NCBI GenBank assembly: GCA_029243025.1
Contig: JAQWSU010000047.1
Location: forward strand, 1 to 64,000
DNA from: Pirellulaceae bacterium
Lineage (GTDB): Bacteria; Planctomycetota; Planctomycetia; Pirellulales; Pirellulaceae
Length of the DNA stretch: 64,000 nt
Reading direction: 5' to 3'
Under the pieces are notes generated by a model that did no database searches, was not told the DNA's origin, and was given only the letters and a program-made list of their open reading frames with translations. Positions 20,389 to 27,006 of the stretch are shown one piece after another (position 1 is the first letter of the stretch; each line of letters starts with the position of its first letter). The translations under genes and the position numbers were made by a program.

Positions 20389-21078
20389 TTAAAAATCACG
20401 AAACCGATAGCCGACGCCGCGAACTGTTTGAATGACATCGGCATGACGGTCTAATTTTTTCCGTAGCGAACGAATGTGAACATCAATCGTTCGTTCTAGT
20501 ACCACTGCATCGCCCCCCAGTGCGGCATCGATCAGATCATGCCGGGAAAAAGCTCGACCAGGTTGTGAGATGAGTGCGTCGAGTAATGCAAACTCGCTTG
20601 GAGTCAGCTCCATCACACGATCGTCGGCGGTCGCAACGTGACTGCGACGGTCGACCACGACGCCGTATTTTTCGACAATTTCCGTGACATCCTTGACAAT
20701 GTCTTTTCGCCGCATCAACGCTTTGATGCGTTCCATCAGCACTTTGACGCTAAAGGGTTTTGTCACGTAATCGTCGGCGCCCACAGCGAATCCAACAACT
20801 TAATCGATCTCCTCCGCCTTGGCGGTCAGCATCAAAACGAGCGTATCACGAGTGAGAACATCGTTTCGCAATTGTCGGCAAACTTCAATTCCATCCATCG
20901 TCGGCAGCATCAGATCGAGGACAATCAGCGCAGGATGATTTCGGCGAGCCATTTCGAGCCCTTCGTGACCGTCAGTCGCCAAATCGACTTGATATCCGTC
21001 TGCCTGAAGATTGTAAGAAAGGATCTCCGAAATCGCAGAATCATCTTCAACAATTAGTATTCGCGTCCCTATATTCAT
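20389..21078 (-). pseudogene. phoB: PhoB-type response regulator interrupted by an in-frame stop
   Basis: Translation from ATG 21078 gives a receiver domain: RILIVEDD, phospho-acceptor Asp in LIVLDLMLP at residue 55, and LMLTAKAEE. It then meets TAA at codon 93 (20800-20802). The same frame continues without any shift as VVGFAVGADDYVTKPFS, which completes the receiver, followed by a winged-helix DNA-binding domain (ELTPSEFALLDAL, RTIDVHIRSLRKKL, TVRGVGYRF). Homologues usually have Lys at the stop position, so one A-to-T change (AAA to TAA) explains it. A GTG at 20784 could restart translation and give a DNA-binding fragment. It is the last gene of the leftward pho/pst locus. A sequencing error cannot be excluded. 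Confidence 0.85.
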
Positions 21079-21158
21079 CAACCTGCATACCTTAAAGCTG
21101 CCCGGCACTTACTCAAGCGCTGAGCTATTTATTGCACTGCATCGGTAAGATCTACGAC

Positions 21159-21827
21159 TCATGGTTGATGACGAATGTCATCGCCTTGTACCATGTAGAC
21201 AACCTCTTCGCTGATGTTTGTCGCCTGATCGGCAATTCGCTCGAGGGACCGTGCGATCAATACTTGTGCCAAGGCTCCCGCAACTTCACTGGGACCTTTC
21301 AGTATTTCTCGGACAACCTCGAGACTCAACAACTCACCAACGACCTGGTCGTTGAGTGCATCAACCATATTATCGCTTGCAATCGTCGCTTTTGCTTTGA
21401 GAATATCACCCTGGACAAAGGAATTGAGCGCATCACTAATCATGGTCTTGACAACGTTGCCCATTTTATGAATTTCAGGCATCAACTGAAGTTGATTCTT
21501 GGTAACCATCAACTGCAAGCTTTCGCACATATTCACCGCGTGATCGCCAATACGTTCTAATTCGGCTGTAATCCTTGTAATGGATAGAATAAGCCGCAAA
21601 TCGCCGGCAACTGGACTGTAAAGTGTCAGCAACCTGACAGCTTCCTTGTCGATTTCCAGTTGCATTTGATCGAGACGTACTTCTTCACTCAGCACCCGAC
21701 CAGTCATTTCCTCGTTATCGGCACCTGAGATGGCATCAATTGCCTGCAACACCATTTGCTCGGTCAAATTTCCCATATCAATGACTTGCTGACGCAAGAC
21801 CGACAAATCATGATCCATCTTTTTCAT
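21159..21827 (-). CDS. phoU: Phosphate-specific transport regulator PhoU
   Basis: The 222-residue protein consists of two PhoU repeats of three helices. The first has MGNLTEQMVLQAI and the metal-binding region with LLTLYSPVAGDLRLILSITR near residue 70. The second has the matching ISEEVVYMV. PhoU links Pst transport to PhoR signalling and dampens the Pho response when phosphate is plentiful. The ATG at 21827 is chosen; an earlier start at 21869 would add a hydrophobic stretch not typical of the family. It sits downstream of the pst ATPases as in enteric pst-phoU operons. Confidence 0.92.
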   Translation of the reverse strand: MKKMDHDLSVLRQQVIDMGNLTEQMVLQAIDAISGADNEEMTGRVLSEEVRLDQMQLEIDKEAVRLLTLYSPVAGDLRLILSITRITAELERIGDHAVNMCESLQLMVTKNQLQLMPEIHKMGNVVKTMISDALNSFVQGDILKAKATIASDNMVDALNDQVVGELLSLEVVREILKGPSEVAGALAQVLIARSLERIADQATNISEEVVYMVQGDDIRHQP

Positions 21828-21884
21828 TGTCGAAACCAGTACGAGGGTGAAACGAAGCCAAAACCACACTTTCCTGAAGGACGA

Positions 21885-22691
21885 TTATCCATACCGACCT
21901 TCAATGTACATTTCGGTTTCTTTTTTTTGGGGATTCAAGAACAGTTCGGCAGTTTCCGCATGCTCGACAATTTCTCCTAGCAACATGTAGACACATTCGT
22001 CGGTTGCTCGACGTGCCTGAGCCATGTTGTGGGTCACGATGACAATCGTAAACTTATCACGGAGACTCGCAATTAACTCCTCAACCCGTTCAATTCCCTC
22101 GGCATCGAGCGCGGAGCAGGGTTCATCCATCAAAATCACACGTGGTTTAAGCGGCAACAAACGAGCAATACAGAGTTTTTGCTGTTGTTCAAGCGTGAGC
22201 GATGTTGCTCGTCGTTTCAGATTATCCTTCACGGCGTCCCACAGGTGAACTTCGGTCAGCGATTCTTCGACCATTTCATCGCGTCGCGACCGTTTTAGCT
22301 GCCGGCGACTTGAGTGCACACGAGCACCAAACACGATATTTTCGTAGATCGAAATTGGCAACGGATTGGGACGCTGGAACACCATTCCAACGCTTTTCCG
22401 TAACTCACTCAGCGAAACATCTTCATCGTAGATATTCTTTTCTAAGATCTTGATTTCGCCTTCGGTGGTCACATTCCCGTAGCGTTCATTAATGCGATTG
22501 AAGCTACGCAAAAGTGTAGTTTTCCCGCAGCCTGATGGACCAATCAAGCCGGTGATGATGCCACGCTTGGCTTTGAATGTCACATCTTTCAAAGCTTGGA
22601 AATCACCATACCAAAGGTCTAAATGCGTCGCCGTGATGCTGTATTTCGCGGGGACATTGTGCGAAGTCAGCTTGACGGGAGAACGCGCCAT
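21885..22691 (-). CDS. pstB: Phosphate ABC transporter ATPase with degenerate signature (PstB-like, first copy)
   Basis: The 268-residue ATPase is clearly PstB-like: Walker A GPSGCGKT (51-58), Q-loop VGMVFQRPNP with Gln at 106, Walker B VILMDEPCSALD (185-196) and switch His 221 in VIVTHNMAQA. The ABC signature, normally LSGGQQQRLCIARAL, reads LTLEQQQKLCIARLL (165-179), so both signature glycines are gone. It therefore keeps its own catalytic residues but cannot offer a normal signature to a partner. The ATG at 22691 has GAGG eight bases upstream and follows the second ATPase gene by 25 bp; an earlier start at 22724 is less likely. Confidence 0.9.
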   Translation of the reverse strand: MARSPVKLTSHNVPAKYSITATHLDLWYGDFQALKDVTFKAKRGIITGLIGPSGCGKTTLLRSFNRINERYGNVTTEGEIKILEKNIYDEDVSLSELRKSVGMVFQRPNPLPISIYENIVFGARVHSSRRQLKRSRRDEMVEESLTEVHLWDAVKDNLKRRATSLTLEQQQKLCIARLLPLKPRVILMDEPCSALDAEGIERVEELIASLRDKFTIVIVTHNMAQARRATDECVYMLLGEIVEHAETAELFLNPQKKETEMYIEGRYG

Positions 22692-22716
22692 CTTGGTTGC
22701 CTCATGGAGTTTCATT

Positions 22717-23475
22717 CTAGCCAAAGCCTCCCGTCACATATTCGTAAGTTATTTTTTGTTCAGGTTCAGTAAACAACTTTTCTGTCTCTCCGATTTCCAC
22801 AAGTTTGGAATCATTGAGAAACAACGTGTTATCAGCAAGGCGGTGAGCCTGCTGAACGAGGTTCGTAACCAGTACGATGGTCATCTCATTTTTCAGTTCG
22901 AGTAGGACGTCCTCAATCTTCATCGTGGTGACCGGGTCAATGGCAATCGAAAACTCATCCAGGCACAGGATATCAGGACGATTCGAAAGCGCGCGAGCCA
23001 GCGTGAGCCTCTGTTGCTGACCGCCTGACAGTTTGGTTCCAAGCGAATCCAGCCGGTCTTTGACTTCATCCCACAACATGGCCTGTTTCAAACAGGTTGT
23101 CACCAATTCGTCCAATGCTTCCCGATCATGCAGTCCCTTGCGGCGCGGCGCGTAGGCCACATTTTCGTAAATGGAAAGCGGCAATCCAACGGGCAGCGGA
23201 AACACCATTCCCACCCGACGACGCAACGCATAAACACTCCGCATTTTCCGCACATTTTCATCGCCCACGGACACATCGCCGGTGACTTTCGCCGCGTCGA
23301 TAAAATCAATCGTACGATTGATACATTTAAGCATCGTCGTCTTCCCCGAATTCGCCGGCCCGATCACACCCAGAATGGTATTGCGAGGAACCCGAAACGA
23401 GATATTGTCCAGCGCAACATCGCTGCCGTACTTTACCGTCACATGATCGAATTCAATGATCGTGTCTGATGTCAT
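22717..23475 (-). CDS. pstB: Phosphate ABC transporter ATPase with intact signature but degenerate catalytic site (PstB-like, second copy)
   Basis: The 252-residue ATPase has Walker A GPANSGKT (39-46), a perfect signature LSGGQQQRLTLARAL (149-163) and Walker B ILCLDE (169-174). The Q-loop Gln is Pro (VGMVFPLPVG, Pro 93), the switch His is Asn (VLVTNLVQQA, Asn 205) and the D-loop reads SIAID instead of SALD. It therefore lacks two catalytic residues but can give an intact signature to the neighbouring ATPase. Its ATG directly follows the pstA stop (TAAATG), so translation is coupled. The two proteins most likely form a heterodimer. Confidence 0.9.
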   Translation of the reverse strand: MTSDTIIEFDHVTVKYGSDVALDNISFRVPRNTILGVIGPANSGKTTMLKCINRTIDFIDAAKVTGDVSVGDENVRKMRSVYALRRRVGMVFPLPVGLPLSIYENVAYAPRRKGLHDREALDELVTTCLKQAMLWDEVKDRLDSLGTKLSGGQQQRLTLARALSNRPDILCLDEFSIAIDPVTTMKIEDVLLELKNEMTIVLVTNLVQQAHRLADNTLFLNDSKLVEIGETEKLFTEPEQKITYEYVTGGFG

Positions 23476-24804
23476 TTACCACTTCTTTCGCGATCGAAGA
23501 TAAACTCGCGCGCCAATCGAAAGACTGTTTACCGCCAGCACCAAACCGATCAGCACAACGGCTGTGCCATAAACAACCTCCTCCGGCGCGTTATTCACCT
23601 GAGTCATCAACGTGAACAAATGCATCGAGAGTGCCATAATTTTATCCCCTAGACCGTAGGGAAAAAATGACTCCCAACCTTTATCCGCGACGCGTTGATA
23701 GAAGGTGGCCCCGGTGAATAGAATCGGGGCGGTTTCTCCAGCAGCACGAGCAACCTGCAAAATCACTCCCGTCAAGATTCCACTGATCGAATTCGGCAAC
23801 ACAATAGTGCGAATTGTCTGCCAGCGAGTCGCTCCCATGTTCCAGCATGCTTCTCGAAAAGACATCGGAACAGCAGCAAGTGCTTCTCGAGTACTCGTAA
23901 TGATGACCGGAAGAGTCATCACCGCCAAAGTAAAGGAGGCTGCTAACAAAGATTCACCCATCCCAGCCGCCAAGACAAAGGCACCAACGCCAAACAACGC
24001 GTGAACAATGCTGGGAACACCCGCGAGATTCACAACCGCTAAATTGATCAAACGCGTAAACCAATTCTCTCGAGCGTACTCATTTAAATAAACTCCGGCC
24101 AAGATCCCGATCGGCGCAGCAACCAGCAAGGAGATAAAGACCAAGAAAAAGGTACCGATCAGCGGTGCCCAAATGCCACCCGCCGTCATGTATTCACGTG
24201 GATTTTCTGTCAGAAAACCCCAACTCAACGCCGGCATGGCCTTGTAAAGCAGATAGCCCAAAATCAACAGGACGGGCGCGACTAACATCATCGACATGAC
24301 GAAGAATACTAACTTGGCGATCGCTTCCGACCACTGCTTCTTGCGCTCGTGTCGCGTTGCCGTAAACACCAAGCGTTTCTCAATCCGGATCAAATCGCCC
24401 GGTTTCGTGGCGAGCTTGCCGGCTTGATGGAGTTCGGTTAGGCCGACCAAGGAAGACGGCACATCGGGCCAAGGATCGCGTTCACTCCCATCACCAGCAG
24501 CACCCAGTAAGTGGGTGTCATAGTAGAAAGTCTGATTTGGCTTTCGTTTCTTTCGAACGTCACTCATTTGCTTGGAAAATGAGACATCGATGCTGCCAGG
24601 AGCTGCGCAGGATCCATCCTCCTGATGGCAAGTTGCCATCACCGCCTCGAACGCATCCTCAAGAGTCGGAAACGCATTCTCGTCGCTGCTAACAACGTCA
24701 GAGGTTTTACTGCACACGGTGTAGGCCAGTGCCTGTTTCCTCCAGTCGCTTTCTTTTCCGTCTGAATCCGGATTGTCGATTCGGGTTGAGTCAAAGTCAG
24801 ACAT
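23476..24804 (-). CDS. pstA: Phosphate ABC transporter permease PstA with long N-terminal extension
   Basis: The 442-residue product ends in a normal permease domain: six hydrophobic segments from about residue 170, and the EAA loop FREACWNMGATRWQTIRTIVLP near residue 318. Typical PstA is about 280-300 residues long. The first 165 residues here are polar, contain no membrane segment, and have several Cys, Asp and Ser residues and a conserved-looking NQTFYYDTHLLG stretch; they should be cytoplasmic. The extension is in frame, with no second start that would remove it convincingly. The gene overlaps pstC by 8 bp. Confidence 0.9.
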   Translation of the reverse strand: MSDFDSTRIDNPDSDGKESDWRKQALAYTVCSKTSDVVSSDENAFPTLEDAFEAVMATCHQEDGSCAAPGSIDVSFSKQMSDVRKKRKPNQTFYYDTHLLGAAGDGSERDPWPDVPSSLVGLTELHQAGKLATKPGDLIRIEKRLVFTATRHERKKQWSEAIAKLVFFVMSMMLVAPVLLILGYLLYKAMPALSWGFLTENPREYMTAGGIWAPLIGTFFLVFISLLVAAPIGILAGVYLNEYARENWFTRLINLAVVNLAGVPSIVHALFGVGAFVLAAGMGESLLAASFTLAVMTLPVIITSTREALAAVPMSFREACWNMGATRWQTIRTIVLPNSISGILTGVILQVARAAGETAPILFTGATFYQRVADKGWESFFPYGLGDKIMALSMHLFTLMTQVNNAPEEVVYGTAVVLIGLVLAVNSLSIGARVYLRSRKKW

Positions 24805-25810
24805 CTTCGCGGCCCCGGATTCCTTTGACCACGAGATCAGCGATCAGATTCACAAGGAAGGTAATAGCAAACAAAACAACTCCGATCACAAACAACACAC
24901 GATAGTGACCTCCACCACGAACTGCCTCTCCCAATTCAGAAGCGATCGTCGCCGTCAATGTACGAGCAGGATCGGTCAGTCGGGTGGGAATATTTACCGC
25001 GTGTCCGGTGCACAATAGCACCGCCATCGTTTCACCAATCGCACGCCCCACTCCCAACAGGACGGCTGCGAGTAGCCCATTCTTAGCAGCGGGAAACAAA
25101 ACGCGATAAACAATCTCCCAACGGGAAGCACCCAGGGAAAGCGCCGCTTCCCGGTAAGAGTCCGGCACCGCCTTCAGGGAATCTTCTCCCACAGAAACGA
25201 TGACCGGAACACTCATCAAGGCTAAGATGACACTCGCGTTCAGAACATTCACACCCACATACGCCGGCTCGACAAACGGAAACACATGACTGAGATGGTG
25301 GGTTGAGGTAATGATCATCGGCCCCAACACCACGACCCCGATGAATCCCCAAACAACAGACGGAATCGCCGCCAAAAGCTCGATCACAATCTTGAGCGTC
25401 TCTCTCACACGGCCCGTACAAAACTCAGAAATGAACACCGCCGCCCCCAATCCTAACGGGACGGCCAGCAGCATCGAGCCGATAGTCACAGCACCCGTAC
25501 CCACCAGAAGAGCAAAGATTCCATACTGAGGTTTATCTTCTCGATCCGGTCGCCAAGCCGTTGACGTAAAGAACTCCTTAAAACTGAACCCCTCAATCGA
25601 CACAAAGCCTTCTCCGAGGCTACCAACCGCCTCGGTAAAGACAAACATGAAGATGGCGGCAACGAATAGAATAGCGCTCCAACCGCAAAACCAGATGACG
25701 GCTTCGACGACCGGTTCAGTTTTGTCCGCAATCAAATGAAACCAGTAAACAAATAAATTCCGAATCGAATTTTTTTTGCCCCGATTTCCCGATCGATTAT
25801 TCGCCTTCAT
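24797..25810 (-). CDS. pstC: Phosphate ABC transporter permease PstC
   Basis: The 337-residue protein has six predicted membrane helices and the permease EAA loop YREAALSLGASRWEIVYRVLFP near residue 221, followed by GVGRAIGETMAVLLCTGH, typical of PstC. It forms the membrane channel with PstA. The start overlaps the end of pstS by 14 bp and the end overlaps pstA by 8 bp, so these genes are tightly coupled. No unusual residues were seen. Confidence 0.93.
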   Translation of the reverse strand: MKANNRSGNRGKKNSIRNLFVYWFHLIADKTEPVVEAVIWFCGWSAILFVAAIFMFVFTEAVGSLGEGFVSIEGFSFKEFFTSTAWRPDREDKPQYGIFALLVGTGAVTIGSMLLAVPLGLGAAVFISEFCTGRVRETLKIVIELLAAIPSVVWGFIGVVVLGPMIITSTHHLSHVFPFVEPAYVGVNVLNASVILALMSVPVIVSVGEDSLKAVPDSYREAALSLGASRWEIVYRVLFPAAKNGLLAAVLLGVGRAIGETMAVLLCTGHAVNIPTRLTDPARTLTATIASELGEAVRGGGHYRVLFVIGVVLFAITFLVNLIADLVVKGIRGREDV

Positions 25811-26711
25811 TCTCAGGCCAGCCCTCTACTTGATTCCATTGAGTGATGGTGCCGTGCTCGCCATAAATCTCTTTCAAATCATCGAGGGAAATCTCCTTCA
25901 ATGGATTTTCTTTGTGTACATAAACGGCCAAGGCATCGAGCGAGGTGGTAATTTCTTTCACCTTTTTACCGCCTGCATTTTCGCTGGCTTTTTCTCGTTC
26001 GGCCGGCTTCATATCACGGCTCGCATTTGCTAAGTCGACGGTGCCTTCGATCAGTTTTGCAATGCCAACTCCGGATCCACCACCCGAAACCTGCACATCG
26101 ACATTCGGATACTTCTTCATATATTGCTCAGCCCATGCCTGAGCAAGATTGACCATCGTATCGGAGCCGGCCACCTTGATCCGTCCATCGCGAGGCGATG
26201 TGTCACCTTTGACTTCAATCGCTTCAACTGGGACGTAACCAATTTCTTTGACGATCGCCTGTCCTTCAGAAGATCGAATCCAATCCAAGTAATGCTTGGT
26301 TGCCCCTTCGGGTTCACCGAGCACATAGATGAAGAGCCCGCGAGCAAGCGGATAGGCTCCAGATGCCGCGTTCTCGGAGGTGGGCGCGACAGCCGTATCG
26401 CCCGAAGATTTCTTCACTGCCAACATCGTGACTTCCGGGGTGGCATAGCCCATACCGCTGTAGCCAATTGCCATGGGGGTCGTAGACACCAGTTCGACGA
26501 CGTCCTTGGACCCACTCTGATCGATCGATCCAAGCTTGAATTGACCATCTTTCCCCAAAACCGCTTCACGAAAATAAGCGTAAGTACCCGAGTTGTTTTG
26601 CCGACTCACTCGGACAATCCGATCGGGACTTGAACTCCCCCCAGACCCGCAACCATTCAGCATTGACAGAGTAACAACCAGAACCATACCGGATGCAACA
26701 AGACGCAACAT
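25797..26711 (-). CDS. pstS: Phosphate-binding lipoprotein PstS with circularly permuted domain order
   Basis: A lipoprotein signal with lipobox LNGC (Cys 21) opens the 304-residue protein. Residues 30-170 then read like the second half of ordinary PstS: DRIVRVSRQNNSGTYAYF, TTPMAIGYSGMGYA, the ARGLFIYV strand and SSEGQAIVKEIGYVPV, which is normally the C-terminus. Residues 177-304 read like the first half: RIKVAGSDTMVNLAQAWAEQ, VSGGGSGVGIAKLIEGTVDL, LDALAVYVHKENPL and ITQWNQVEGWP. The end of the protein would join smoothly to its own beginning in a normal PstS. It should bind phosphate outside the inner membrane and deliver it to PstC/PstA. It is the first pst gene, with a 295-bp upstream spacer. 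Confidence 0.9.
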   Translation of the reverse strand: MLRLVASGMVLVVTLSMLNGCGSGGSSSPDRIVRVSRQNNSGTYAYFREAVLGKDGQFKLGSIDQSGSKDVVELVSTTPMAIGYSGMGYATPEVTMLAVKKSSGDTAVAPTSENAASGAYPLARGLFIYVLGEPEGATKHYLDWIRSSEGQAIVKEIGYVPVEAIEVKGDTSPRDGRIKVAGSDTMVNLAQAWAEQYMKKYPNVDVQVSGGGSGVGIAKLIEGTVDLANASRDMKPAEREKASENAGGKKVKEITTSLDALAVYVHKENPLKEISLDDLKEIYGEHGTITQWNQVEGWPENEGE

Positions 26712-26798
26712 CGTGCTTAATCTCCTTGACCATCAATCAGGCACCTAGGAATCAACGCATTTGGCCCCTGAATGCTCGCTTTGACGGCGACGAACCGA

Positions 26799-26833
26799 GT
26801 TTGAATATCAGTCTGTGTTTGAATATCAGTCTG
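26799..26833. repeat. 18-bp direct repeat upstream of pstS
   Basis: The 17-bp sequence gtttgaatatcagtctg occurs at 26799-26815 and 26817-26833, an 18-bp period. It lies 88-122 bp upstream of the pstS start, in the presumed promoter region, so it could be an operator pair or a chance duplication. Confidence 0.85.
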
Positions 26834-26872
26834 AAACGGCTAGAAATTTAACAAACAAAGATAAAAAAACCA

Positions 26873-26898
26873 TGAAGAGAATGTGAACGATTAATGAA
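26873..26898 (-). promoter_or_regulatory. Candidate Pho box (three TTCA cores at 11-bp spacing)
   Basis: On the minus strand the tetramer TTCA occurs three times with exactly 11-bp spacing (plus-strand TGAA at 26873, 26884 and 26895), in the contexts TTCATT, TTCACA and TTCATG. PhoB/PhoP operators are direct repeats of a short core with an 11-bp period, and the TTCACA core resembles the PhoP consensus. It lies about 160-190 bp upstream of pstS. Assignment is by pattern only. Confidence 0.4.
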
Positions 26899-27006
26899 TT
26901 AAGCCAAGCAGCTTATTTTTCGCTCAAAGAATGCCGATTCCGTAGCTGAACGGCCCGCACGCCTGGAAATTCCTTGCATCACCCCAAACAATTCAAAGAA
27001 TCTTCG

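Noticed and set aside
20784-20802. Reading the two PhoB pieces as two separate real genes
   Set aside because: The break falls inside the receiver fold, and both pieces are in one frame with only a TAA between them.
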